39,326 bases of DNA from Candidatus Woesearchaeota archaeon (GTDB lineage: Archaea > Nanobdellota > Nanobdellia > Woesearchaeales > GW2011-AR9), in NCBI GenBank assembly GCA_018657475.1, contig JABHXC010000011.1:1-39326 (forward strand), read 5' to 3'. Under the pieces are notes generated by a model. The model had not been told where the DNA came from and did not search any database. It was given only the letters and a program-made list of their open reading frames with translations. Below, in pieces: positions 1-7,468 of this stretch; the stretch's first letter is position 1, and each line of letters starts with the position of its first letter. A program made the position numbers and the translations under genes.

Positions 1-161
1 CCTGCGTTTGAGAGATCTATAATTGATAATCTTCTATGGCCAAGAGAAATGTTTTTGTTTGTGTATATTCCTTGTCCATCAGGACCTCGATGTATAAGGG
101 AGGAATTCATATGTTTAATTAGATTTTTATCTTCCCAATTGAACCCAGTGATTCCACACAT
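1..161 (-). CDS. asnB: Asparagine synthetase (glutamine-hydrolysing), N-terminal part, cut by window edge
   Basis: Only the first 53 codons are inside the window; the gene runs off its left edge. The translation begins MCGITGFNW, so after Met removal Cys is the first residue, as required of a class II glutamine amidotransferase nucleophile. Further on come HRGPDGQG and GHRRLSIIDL, both hallmarks of AsnB-type enzymes that use glutamine to make asparagine from aspartate and ATP. The ATG lies one base after the stop of the upstream glycosyltransferase gene, so the two are translationally coupled in one operon. AsnB homologues in sugar gene clusters sometimes amidate other molecules, and the synthetase domain is outside the window. 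The amidotransferase call is therefore firm and the substrate is not. Confidence 0.9.
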   Translation of the reverse strand, partial: MCGITGFNWEDKNLIKHMNSSLIHRGPDGQGIYTNKNISLGHRRLSIIDLSNA

Positions 162-162
162 C

Positions 163-1122
163 TTATTTTTTTAGTTCCTGTTTTTTTAATCTATAAAGAA
201 CATCTTCTTGTAGCATCCTATTTCTGTCAAGCATGTCAGCAATAAGTGCTAGGATCATTAAAAGAATTCCAATGATAATTAAAAAGATGTTAGCGTAAAC
301 AACAATTAAGTAAGGGTCGACATGGTTTGTAACTAACCACCTGATAAATAAAGCTATACTACTCAGGCCTCCTAAAGAAAATAAAACAAATCCACTAACT
401 CCAAAAAACTTTAGAGGTTCGTAATCTCTCATGGTTCTTAGCAGAATCAGTGAAACTTTTAGTCCATAATCAAACCAACTTTTAACTATTCTTGATTTTC
501 CTTCTCTTTGACCTTTAACTTTACACGGTACTTCAACAATTCTGAATCCTTTCTTTATTAAATCAATAAATACTTCTTGTGTATATGTGAACTTGCCAAA
601 AAGAATTAGACGTAAAGCTGCTTCTTTTGAATAGGCTCTAAAGCCGCATTGTGTATCTGCATAATTTTTCTTGAGAAATTTGTTAAGAATTTTTGCTACA
701 AGTTTATTCCCAAATGATTTAATTCCTGGCATTGTTGGGTGAAGAGATTTATCTTTGAACCGTGAACAAGTTGCCATATCCGCTTTATTTTCAATAATTG
801 GTGCGAGTAATTTTGGAATATCGTTAGTATCAAATTGGCCATCTGCATCAATATTTATAATAATATCAGCTCCCATTTTTAAAGCTTCATTAATGCCATC
901 TTTGAATGTTGTTCCTAGGCCTAGGTTGGTTTTATGTGAATAAATTTTATCTGCGCCAGCTTTTTTTGCTTCTATTACTGTGTTGTCTTTAGATCCATCA
1001 TTTACTACTAAGACTTTAACTGTTTTAGCACAGTCTCGTGGGATAGATGAGACAACTTTTCCAATAGTTTTTTCCTCGTTAAATGCTGGAATCATTACTA
1101 CTAAATTAATATCTGCTTTCAT
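163..1122 (-). CDS. Family 2 glycosyltransferase, dolichol-phosphate mannose/glucose synthase type
   Basis: A 319-residue protein with a cytoplasmic GT-A domain (about residues 1-215) followed by two membrane helices (about 235-265 and 272-300). The nucleotide-sugar site shows VMIPAFNEE near residue 9, VVNDGSKDNT near 39, and the metal-binding DADGQFD at 92-98. QCGFRAYSK at about 160 is typical of DPM1/Alg5-like enzymes that charge a polyprenyl phosphate with a sugar at the inner membrane face. The start ATG follows the stop of the Alg7-like gene by one base (TAA-A-ATG), and AsnB follows immediately. The neighbourhood therefore points to N-glycan or surface-glycan lipid-carrier assembly. The sugar donor cannot be read from sequence. 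Confidence 0.88.
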   Translation of the reverse strand: MKADINLVVMIPAFNEEKTIGKVVSSIPRDCAKTVKVLVVNDGSKDNTVIEAKKAGADKIYSHKTNLGLGTTFKDGINEALKMGADIIINIDADGQFDTNDIPKLLAPIIENKADMATCSRFKDKSLHPTMPGIKSFGNKLVAKILNKFLKKNYADTQCGFRAYSKEAALRLILFGKFTYTQEVFIDLIKKGFRIVEVPCKVKGQREGKSRIVKSWFDYGLKVSLILLRTMRDYEPLKFFGVSGFVLFSLGGLSSIALFIRWLVTNHVDPYLIVVYANIFLIIIGILLMILALIADMLDRNRMLQEDVLYRLKKQELKK

Positions 1123-1123
1123 T

Positions 1124-2125
1124 TTATATCAGGAATGCAATTAGAATAAAAAGTAATTGAAATAAATGAATAAAAATTACTACTTTTTTCTCTGTTGCTT
1201 TTATTTTTGTTTTATTTAGTAGCCTAACTGCAATGTGTTCTAAGCCATAAAATTTCTTATATCTGGTTCTTAAAGTATTGTTCTCTTGAATTTGTGAAAA
1301 GCTTTCTTTTTTGAATTTTCCTCTAAACTTAAGAAAAAATTCTATGATGTAAGGAATAAAGATAATAACAAAAAATCTTTCATTATTACTGAGAATAGCT
1401 AATATTGCTGCAGTTGTTCCTACAGTATATGTTAAAGTGTCTCCCGGAAATATTTTTGAAGGGTATTTATTGAAACATAAAAAACCAAAAAGTGCAGCAA
1501 CCATTACAAAACCAATAACGCTAACCCATGTTGCACCTGTTAATGCGCTTATAATACTTAGTGCACTTAAAATAAGAACTCCTTGAAATGCTTCTAATCC
1601 ATTATAACCAGCAAGCATGTTAAAGCCGTTAGCTCCAACAATAATGAATCCTGGAACAATCAGAAAAGGATACCATAGGCCAACATTTATTTGACCTAAG
1701 AAAGGAATACTCATAATGTGGTTTCCAATGTTTATTGCAACAATTGGAGCAGCAATAAGTAAAGTTAATAATGGTTTTTGCCATTGTTTTAAACCAAGTT
1801 TCCAGCCAAGAATGTCATCAATTAAACCAATCATTCCGCCGATTAGTACCGCCGTTAAAAGAGCTAGAATGGGTGTTAATTGGCTACTGGCATTAAGAAA
1901 AAATACCCTAATTGCAATATAAATTAAAACCCCAATAATAAAACTGAGAATAATTGCAATTCCACCGCTTTCAGCTACATGGACATCTTCTTTTTTATGA
2001 ATATCTTTGCCAGTTAATCCGGCTTGTTTTGCTCTTTTTATCCAAAATTTAGTTGTGATTAATGAGATAATAAACACAATTATGAAAAGTCCTGCAAATA
2101 CTGGAAGGATTTGGGAATCGAACAT
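1124..2125 (-). CDS. UDP-GlcNAc:polyprenyl-phosphate GlcNAc-1-phosphate transferase, Alg7/DPAGT1/AglH-like
   Basis: A multi-pass membrane protein of the PNPT superfamily that would transfer GlcNAc-1-phosphate from UDP-GlcNAc to dolichyl phosphate, the first committed step of lipid-linked glycan assembly. Diagnostic segments are GLIDDILG (the metal-binding Asp pair), NMLAGYNGLE, which is characteristic of the eukaryotic/archaeal Alg7 branch rather than bacterial MraY/WecA, and FPGDTLTY. The reading frame is open up to an ATG at 2185. I choose the internal ATG at 2125 (333 residues) because a TATA box on this strand is centred about 26 bp upstream of it, implying a leaderless mRNA, and because residue 1 then sits just before the first membrane helix. 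The gene heads an operon with a GT2 enzyme and AsnB. Confidence 0.9.
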   Translation of the reverse strand: MFDSQILPVFAGLFIIVFIISLITTKFWIKRAKQAGLTGKDIHKKEDVHVAESGGIAIILSFIIGVLIYIAIRVFFLNASSQLTPILALLTAVLIGGMIGLIDDILGWKLGLKQWQKPLLTLLIAAPIVAINIGNHIMSIPFLGQINVGLWYPFLIVPGFIIVGANGFNMLAGYNGLEAFQGVLILSALSIISALTGATWVSVIGFVMVAALFGFLCFNKYPSKIFPGDTLTYTVGTTAAILAILSNNERFFVIIFIPYIIEFFLKFRGKFKKESFSQIQENNTLRTRYKKFYGLEHIAVRLLNKTKIKATEKKVVIFIHLFQLLFILIAFLI

Positions 2126-2147
2126 ATACCTTTTTTTAGAGATTTTG

Positions 2148-2155
2148 TTTATATA
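2148..2155 (-). promoter_or_regulatory. TATA box of the Alg7-like operon
   Basis: TATATAAA on the minus strand, preceded by A-rich bases, is centred about 26 bp from the ATG at 2125. It lies inside the longer open frame, which argues against the ATG at 2185. A leaderless transcript is inferred. Confidence 0.6.
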
Positions 2156-2190
2156 TCTTTTGAATAAATCACACACTTTTATCATAAAAC

Positions 2191-2198
2191 ATATAAAC
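2191..2198 (+). promoter_or_regulatory. TATA box of the geranylgeranyl-reductase-like gene
   Basis: ATATAAAC is centred about 24-25 bp before the ATG at 2219. It is divergent from the Alg7-operon TATA box, so the two genes share a compact bidirectional promoter region of less than 100 bp. Confidence 0.6.
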
Positions 2199-2218
2199 AG
2201 TTATTTTGGTGTTTAAAC

Positions 2219-3304
2219 ATGAAAATTGCAATTATTGGAGCTGGACCTGTTGGGTGTTATACTGGTTATTTATTGGCTAAGCAAGGTTATTCGGTTAAAA
2301 TTTATGAGAATCATTCTTCTGTTGGTTCGCCAATTCAATGTACTGGGTTACTTACTAAAGATTTTGATAAATTAGGTTTGTCTAAGAAAGATTTTTTAGT
2401 AAATACTTTTGAAAAAGTTACAGTTTATTCTCCAAATGGAAAAGTGACTATCCCTCAAAAAGAATATTTAGTCTGTAGAACTAAATTTGATAAGTATTTT
2501 GCAAAATTAGCTTTAAATAATGGAGTAGTGATAAAAGTAAATCATACTTTTATTGGGCGTTCTGGAAAAACATTACGGATAAAAAACGCATTACAAAATA
2601 AAATAATTGAAGTAACTCCGGATATTGTTATTGGGGCTGATGGACCTTTATCCCCTGTTGCGAAAGCATTTAGTTTTTATCATCCTAAAAGAAAGAACTA
2701 TTTTGGTATTCAAGCTTTAGTTAAAGGAAAATTTGATCCTAAATTTTTTTCTGCTTATTTTAGTAAAGATATTTGTTCTGACTTATTCGCATGGATTGTT
2801 CCTGAATCAATCTCTACAGCCCGTGTAGGTTTAGCAATGTACAAAGATTCAAAGAAATATTTTGATAAGTTTATGGCTGAGAATGGATTTAAATCTAAAG
2901 AAATTCAAGGTGGAACTATTCCTTTATACTGCCCTCAGCAAAAATTACAAAAAGATAATTGTTATTTAGTTGGGGATGCAGCAACATTTGTTAAAGCGAC
3001 AACTCTTGGTGGATTAATTCCTGGTTTATGGCAGGCAAGAGTTTTAGCTGATTGCATTAAATATGGGAAAGATTATCAGAAATCTTGTCGCCCCTTAGCA
3101 AGACGATTACATTTACATCTTTGGATCAAAAGAATTTTTGATAATTTTTCAGATAAAAATTGGAACAAATTAGTTAAGTATGTCTCTCAACCTAGAGTTC
3201 AGAAATCATTTAAAAAGTATACCAGGGATAACCCATTACCTTTAGTAATTTCTGTGTTATTACGAGAACCAAGATTGTTATGGTTTGGAAGAAGATTATT
3301 TTGA
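2219..3304 (+). CDS. FAD-dependent oxidoreductase, geranylgeranyl reductase family
   Basis: A 361-residue flavoprotein. The N-terminus has the Rossmann dinucleotide motif GAGPVG (residues 7-12) with a downstream acidic residue (YEN). A middle segment reads VIGADGPLSPVAK, and a C-terminal FAD contact reads LVGDAATFVKATTLGG. This arrangement is that of the geranylgeranyl reductase (GGR) family, which in archaea saturates double bonds of isoprenoid lipid chains or of dolichol carriers. It is transcribed divergently from the lipid-carrier glycosylation operon, so a role in reducing polyprenyl carriers is as reasonable as one in membrane ether lipids. Other FAD monooxygenases share these motifs, so the exact substrate is inference. 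Confidence 0.82.
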   Translation: MKIAIIGAGPVGCYTGYLLAKQGYSVKIYENHSSVGSPIQCTGLLTKDFDKLGLSKKDFLVNTFEKVTVYSPNGKVTIPQKEYLVCRTKFDKYFAKLALNNGVVIKVNHTFIGRSGKTLRIKNALQNKIIEVTPDIVIGADGPLSPVAKAFSFYHPKRKNYFGIQALVKGKFDPKFFSAYFSKDICSDLFAWIVPESISTARVGLAMYKDSKKYFDKFMAENGFKSKEIQGGTIPLYCPQQKLQKDNCYLVGDAATFVKATTLGGLIPGLWQARVLADCIKYGKDYQKSCRPLARRLHLHLWIKRIFDNFSDKNWNKLVKYVSQPRVQKSFKKYTRDNPLPLVISVLLREPRLLWFGRRLF

Positions 3305-3307
3305 AAA

Positions 3308-3442
3308 GGCTCTGTTGAAAATCTTTAATAATTGTTTTGTATTAGGGCACGGCACTTCCTACAAGATAAATTAAATTTATCTTGTGTGCCTCGTCTTCGA
3401 CAGGGCGCTAATACAAAAAGAGAAAATGGTTTCTACAGAGCC
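3308..3442. repeat. 135-bp nested inverted-repeat element (MITE-like or structured RNA/terminator)
   Basis: The ends are GGCTCTGTTGAAA and, inverted, GGCTCTGTAGAAA. Inside them TTTTGTATTAG (3335-3345) pairs perfectly with CTAATACAAAA (3408-3418). At the centre ACAAGATAAAT (3361-3371) pairs with ATTTATCTTGT (3375-3385) around a 3-base loop, flanked by GGCAC/GTGCC. The whole stretch can fold as one long interrupted hairpin. The ends resemble terminal inverted repeats of insertion sequences, which suggests a non-autonomous element. I see no clear target duplication and no second copy in the window. It begins 3 bp after a stop codon, so it could equally act as a terminator or be a small RNA. Confidence 0.6.
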
Positions 3443-3457
3443 TTCTGGAAAGAAAAC

Positions 3458-3465
3458 TTTTAATA
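3458..3465 (+). promoter_or_regulatory. TATA box of the aMBF1 gene
   Basis: TTTTAATA is centred about 26 bp upstream of the ATG at 3488. It supports that ATG rather than the in-frame TTG at 3479. Confidence 0.5.
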
Positions 3466-3487
3466 TGATGGCTGTTCTTTGCTTTTC

Positions 3488-3943
3488 ATGTCAGTTTGTG
3501 AGATGTGTGGGAAAGATACTTCGTTATTAACTGCTACTATTGAATCTGTGGAAATGCAAGTATGTAACTCTTGTGCTCGTTATGGGAAAGTTAAGAAAGA
3601 AATTGTTACTCGTTCTTTTATTAGAAAAAAGAATCAAACAAAACTAGATCCAAATGAGGAGCAAGAAGTTATTGGGAATTTTTCAGTTATTATTCGGCAA
3701 GAGAGAGAAAAAAGAAAGCTTAGCCAAGAAGAATTTGCACGATTTCTAAATGAAAGGGAAACAATTGTTGCAAAATGGGAAGCTGGAGTTTTAAGACCTT
3801 CTTTAGCTGTAGCGAGAAGATTACAGCGTAAATTGAAAGTGAGAATTGTTATTGCTTCTTCTGGTTCTGATGAAATGGTTATAAAAAAGACACCTACTAT
3901 TGCCACATTAGGTGATATGGTCAAGATAAGAAAACGAAGATAA
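3488..3943 (+). CDS. Archaeal multiprotein bridging factor 1 (aMBF1): zinc ribbon plus HTH
   Basis: A 151-residue protein with an N-terminal zinc ribbon (Cys4, Cys7, Cys26, Cys29) joined by a basic linker to a Cro/C1-type helix-turn-helix at about residues 60-120. The HTH region contains IIRQEREKRKLSQEEFARFLN and IVAKWEAG. This is the architecture of archaeal MBF1, a conserved transcription-associated factor that has also been linked to ribosomes. The open frame extends upstream to a TTG at 3479. I use the ATG at 3488 because a TATA-like element lies at the leaderless distance and because the zinc ribbon then begins at residue 4. The gene stands alone, just after the inverted-repeat element. 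Confidence 0.9.
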   Translation: MSVCEMCGKDTSLLTATIESVEMQVCNSCARYGKVKKEIVTRSFIRKKNQTKLDPNEEQEVIGNFSVIIRQEREKRKLSQEEFARFLNERETIVAKWEAGVLRPSLAVARRLQRKLKVRIVIASSGSDEMVIKKTPTIATLGDMVKIRKRR

Positions 3944-3944
3944 A

Positions 3945-3953
3945 TTTATATAA
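3945..3953 (+). promoter_or_regulatory. TATA box upstream of the small membrane protein and GH3 pair
   Basis: TTTATATAA is centred about 27 bp before the ATG at 3976. It overlaps the region just after the aMBF1 stop codon and predicts a leaderless mRNA. Confidence 0.6.
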
Positions 3954-3975
3954 TCATTTTTGTTAGTTCTAATAA

Positions 3976-4347
3976 ATGCCTTCAGCACGTAAGTGGACAA
4001 TAATTAACATTTCTTTAGGGTTGGTTGCCGTATTATTATTGGTAACTTTTCTTGATGTTGAACTACCTTCACTGGGAAAAGCGTTTTATTTAAGTGATTC
4101 TAGTGATCCTATTTGTATTGTTGATTGGCAAGGGGAACTGAATGAATTTTCAGATTTAGATAGATGTTGTCTTGAAGCAAGAAAGCAATTATATTGTGAT
4201 GTGGTTGTTCGATCAATTAATGGAAGTAATATTGATCGGGTATGTCATTCAGGTAAAACCTTAGTGGATGATAATTCTTTAAGATATTGGTTGAACAACA
4301 AAGCGCATGGTTATTGTCAATATGAACAGACGGCAGTATGGGGATAA
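3976..4347 (+). CDS. Small single-pass membrane protein of unknown function
   Basis: A 123-residue protein not recognised from any family. It has a basic N-terminus (MPSARK) followed by one hydrophobic segment at about residues 10-28. The soluble part contains six cysteines, including an adjacent pair in DRCCLEARKQLYC. That suggests an extracytoplasmic, possibly disulfide-bonded domain anchored by the N-terminus. Its stop codon overlaps the likely start of the GH3 gene (TAATG), so the two are probably translated together and may act at the same surface. No function is assigned. Confidence 0.75.
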   Translation: MPSARKWTIINISLGLVAVLLLVTFLDVELPSLGKAFYLSDSSDPICIVDWQGELNEFSDLDRCCLEARKQLYCDVVVRSINGSNIDRVCHSGKTLVDDNSLRYWLNNKAHGYCQYEQTAVWG

Positions 4348-5438
4348 TGGTTAAAAAGAAAAAAGGAATGGAAATGCATCGCTTGATCTTTATCGTTTTG
4401 CTAGCTTTAGTTTTAGGTTTAGCTATGTTGAATGTTGCAAAAGCAAAAGGTTGGTTAATTCCACCTTCAGGGGAGATTCAGATTTATGAAAATACTGTTG
4501 TTTTAGGTTCAATGACTACTGAACAAAAAATTGCTCAAATGGTAGTTGGGATTGGAACTCCAGAAAACCGTTTGGCTTGGCAGAATATGGATCTTGGTGG
4601 TATTTATTTATACGCTCGTGAAACTGATCACATTTTTAGACAGACAATTATTGATTATCAATATGGAATGACTATTCCTTTTTTTGTAACGGCTGATTTT
4701 GAAGGTTGTTTTAACCCTTTTACAGCTTTAACATTATCTAAACCAAACTCTGAGATTAAAACTATCGGTGAAGCATTTGAGAAAGGAGCTGAGGATGGTG
4801 CATTCATGAGTGATTTAGGATTTACTTTAAATTTTGCTCCCGTTGTTGATTTAGATGATTCAATATGGGGTTGTAGGGCATTTCCTGGAGATAAAGAAGG
4901 AATTGCTGCTCTTGCACAAGCTTACACATTAGGTTTACAGGATCAGGGAATTATTGCTACTGCTAAACATTATCCTGGAAAAACACTTGTTGTTCGTGAT
5001 CCTCACAAATTTGTAGTTGCTGCTGAAATTGGGGATGATGATATATTCCCTTACGAATTTTTGGCTTCTAAAGGTGATGTTAAAGCTATAATGGTAAGTC
5101 ATTTGATTACTGTTGGTTCAGTAGATTCTTCAGGAGTTCCAGCTGTTGTTTCTCCTTCAGTTATGGCAGGAATTCGTTCTAGTTATGATGGGTTGATTAT
5201 TTCAGATGAAATTCATATGTTAGGTTTACGTAATTTTTATGATACGGTAGATGATATGTACATTGCAGTATTTGCTGCAGGAAATGATGTTATCTTAAAT
5301 TTTGATACTGATCCTAACGAAGTTTACAGAATGATTAAATTAATTGCTTCGGCTGTAGATGATGGTGTTATTAGTGAAGATCAAATTGATGCTTCTGTTA
5401 TTAGGATATTAGAAGCTAAAGGGTTTGAAGCAGATTAA
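4347..5438 (+). CDS. Glycoside hydrolase family 3 protein, NagZ-like beta-N-acetylhexosaminidase fold, membrane-anchored
   Basis: A 363-residue protein with an N-terminal membrane anchor or signal (about residues 8-32) and then a GH3 TIM-barrel domain. Family landmarks are MTTEQKIAQM at the domain start, the KHYPG loop at 207-211 followed by D218 and H220 (the position of the NagZ KHFPGHG...DSH loop), and SDEIHM, whose Asp287 aligns with the catalytic nucleophile. NagZ-type enzymes release terminal beta-GlcNAc. In an archaeon without peptidoglycan, the target could be its own glycoproteins or a partner cell's wall. The loop lacks the second Gly-His of the standard motif. An ATG at 4338 is also in frame; the ATG at 4347 overlaps the previous stop by one base and is preferred. 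Confidence 0.82.
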   Translation: MVKKKKGMEMHRLIFIVLLALVLGLAMLNVAKAKGWLIPPSGEIQIYENTVVLGSMTTEQKIAQMVVGIGTPENRLAWQNMDLGGIYLYARETDHIFRQTIIDYQYGMTIPFFVTADFEGCFNPFTALTLSKPNSEIKTIGEAFEKGAEDGAFMSDLGFTLNFAPVVDLDDSIWGCRAFPGDKEGIAALAQAYTLGLQDQGIIATAKHYPGKTLVVRDPHKFVVAAEIGDDDIFPYEFLASKGDVKAIMVSHLITVGSVDSSGVPAVVSPSVMAGIRSSYDGLIISDEIHMLGLRNFYDTVDDMYIAVFAAGNDVILNFDTDPNEVYRMIKLIASAVDDGVISEDQIDASVIRILEAKGFEAD

Positions 5439-6124
5439 CTGCATTGATCAGGTAATTTGCTATCAATTCTTTTAAATTCGTCACATAACTCTTCAATTAG
5501 TACTTCTACAGTGGAATGACCTTGTAATACTGTGTCTCCTACAACGACTGAAGGGAATTCTTTAATGTCATAAGAATTCATTAACACAGAAATCATAGGT
5601 TCTTGTCTAAATGTTGAATCAAACGAAAATACTAACACATTGTCTCCAAACAATTTTCTTAAATAATCAAGGATATTACCTTGGGTGTCAAATTGATTTT
5701 CATCATAGAAATATAATACTTTAACACTATCTTGTGGACATTGTTGGTCTACTTCATTTGCTAAAAATAAAAATTGCATCTGGGTTAAAAAATAATCTTG
5801 TAATTGTAACTCAAATTCGTCTTGGTTAAACACAGATTTTTTATCATATTCAATAACTTGGGCAACTTTTTTCCCTAGTTCATTAATGTTTGAATCAAGT
5901 ACTTGTTGTAATGTCCCACAGTCAGCTAATCCTGATTCAATGTATTCTTGCTGTAATTGTAAGCTTCTTAAAGTGATCTTTTCATTCAAAATTGTTTGTT
6001 CTGAAGAATTTAACCTGGCATCTTCTAAAAGGATTCCAATAAAAATTCCACCCGTGAAAATAATAATGGTGAGGATGAATGCCAAAAGATACTTTTTTGT
6101 ACTTACTTTACGGTGTTGGCTCAT
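5435..6124 (-). CDS. Membrane-anchored thioredoxin-fold protein without CxxC
   Basis: A 229-residue protein with one N-terminal membrane helix (about residues 12-32), a helical region likely to form a coiled coil (about 40-120), and a C-terminal domain of thioredoxin-like pattern. In that domain VKVLYFYDE is the first core strand, and FPSVVVGD carries the cis-proline position followed by a strand. The active-site CxxC expected after the first strand is absent, so it is not a simple disulfide reductase and may be a binding or redox-dead relative. A TATA box lies at the leaderless distance. Its stop codon overlaps the stop of the convergent GH3 gene within a TTAA tetranucleotide. Confidence 0.7.
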   Translation of the reverse strand: MSQHRKVSTKKYLLAFILTIIIFTGGIFIGILLEDARLNSSEQTILNEKITLRSLQLQQEYIESGLADCGTLQQVLDSNINELGKKVAQVIEYDKKSVFNQDEFELQLQDYFLTQMQFLFLANEVDQQCPQDSVKVLYFYDENQFDTQGNILDYLRKLFGDNVLVFSFDSTFRQEPMISVLMNSYDIKEFPSVVVGDTVLQGHSTVEVLIEELCDEFKRIDSKLPDQCS

Positions 6125-6144
6125 AAATTCCTGGATGAGTAGTG

Positions 6145-6153
6145 ATTTAAATA
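6145..6153 (-). promoter_or_regulatory. TATA box of the thioredoxin-fold gene
   Basis: TATTTAAAT on the minus strand is centred 25 bp from the ATG at 6124, consistent with leaderless initiation. Confidence 0.5.
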
Positions 6154-6181
6154 GTTAATGGTGATGGGTTATAGATAATCA

Positions 6182-7441
6182 TCAATACCAAAAATTCTTC
6201 TTTCTTCTAACAAACATATAAGCGATATACATCCAAACAGTAGAAAGGAATAATGAGTAAACTAATAAATAAGTGATTAATGAAACCCAAGTTCTTCCGT
6301 AGTTCGTTATTTTTTCTTGCACAAGCTTAAACGCTTTTACCATAATAAACAAGCTTATAGCAATTAGTGTTCCTGCAATTAGTAGCTTGAAATAGGGAAG
6401 TGTTAGTAAATTGATATCTGGGGAAAAGTTTTTGATTAAAGTTAAAATGTCGAAATTTATCTCTTTTAAATATGCGCCATACTGTATAACTCTTTTTAAT
6501 AAATCTTGAAGTAATGCGATTGAAAGAACAATAGCAATTAAACCTGAGAGAATAATTGCTGGCATTCTTAAAAAACCAAAATCACCATATTCTTTGTTAA
6601 ATAACATCTTTTTGTAACGAATAGTATTGTCTACAGAACCTTTATACCACCTAACACGTTGTCTAAACGCTTGTTTCCAAGTTTCAGGTGAGATTGTTTC
6701 TACAATAGTATCAAAAGTTTGCAGAATTTTATAATGGTGAGATTGTAACCTAATAGCGATTTCTAAATCTTCGGTGATTGTTCCTTCATAAAATCCACCT
6801 AAATCTTTGATAACTTTTGTTCTATAAACACTAAATGGGCCAGGAGTAACGTGCACACAATTGATTTTAGCATTAAGGAAACGATAAAACATGTTAATTA
6901 TATATTCTGTCCACTGAACTTTTTGTAATGTGTTTTGTGGGTTTCTTACTTTCATTAATGGACAAACAGCTCCTACTTGTTTATCAGCAAATAACGGTAA
7001 CATTGCTTCTAAAGCATTTGAATGAATAAATGAGTCTGCATCTAAACAAGCAAAGAATTCTCCGGATATATATGCTAAACCAGTATTCATTGCTCGACCT
7101 TTACCGTGATTATCTTGATTAATAAGTTTAATATTGTCTTCAGGGTGTGTTGCAATAAATTGTTCAACAATTTGTTGTGTGTTATCTTTAGAACCGTCAT
7201 TAACTACAACAATTTCCATTAATTCTTTTGGATAACGAAGGTTAACAAGAGATTCTAATGTTCCTCCAACAGATTTTTCTTCGTTAAACACTGGAATAAT
7301 TGTACTAAATTTTGGTTTTCTTTTTAATTCTCTTTTTGGTTTTTGTTCAGGTGAAAATAAAACTAACATCCAAAATATGGCTAAGAAAAGTAGTAAAAAG
7401 TACGTTGGAAATAAAACTGCATCAAGAAAAGTTATCTGCAT
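6182..7441 (-). CDS. Processive family 2 glycosyltransferase (hyaluronan/cellulose/poly-GlcNAc synthase type)
   Basis: A 419-residue membrane enzyme. One helix (about 5-28) precedes the GT-A domain, and three or more helices follow (about 290-312, 350-370, 388-412). All four hallmarks of processive GT2 enzymes are visible: VVVNDGSKDNT (near 78), DADS (134-137), TED with the catalytic Asp (223-225) and QRVRW (261-265), the QxxRW motif. Such enzymes polymerise and export beta-linked polysaccharides, and single-addition members also exist. The gene is the third of an operon with two GT-C-like membrane proteins. A purine-rich GGGGCAGG segment just before the ATG may serve as ribosome binding site. 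The product is probably part of a surface glycan. Confidence 0.87.
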   Translation of the reverse strand: MQITFLDAVLFPTYFLLLFLAIFWMLVLFSPEQKPKRELKRKPKFSTIIPVFNEEKSVGGTLESLVNLRYPKELMEIVVVNDGSKDNTQQIVEQFIATHPEDNIKLINQDNHGKGRAMNTGLAYISGEFFACLDADSFIHSNALEAMLPLFADKQVGAVCPLMKVRNPQNTLQKVQWTEYIINMFYRFLNAKINCVHVTPGPFSVYRTKVIKDLGGFYEGTITEDLEIAIRLQSHHYKILQTFDTIVETISPETWKQAFRQRVRWYKGSVDNTIRYKKMLFNKEYGDFGFLRMPAIILSGLIAIVLSIALLQDLLKRVIQYGAYLKEINFDILTLIKNFSPDINLLTLPYFKLLIAGTLIAISLFIMVKAFKLVQEKITNYGRTWVSLITYLLVYSLFLSTVWMYIAYMFVRRKKNFWY

Positions 7442-7468
7442 TGTCCTGCCCCTTTATGAAAAAATTAA

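Noticed and set aside
2126-2185. N-terminal 20-residue extension of the Alg7-like protein
   Set aside because: The TATA box lies within this extension and predicts transcription starting at the ATG at 2125.
3306-3444. The palindromic element as a tRNA or box C/D RNA
   Set aside because: No cloverleaf with T-loop and no C or D boxes could be fitted. The symmetry is that of one long interrupted hairpin.
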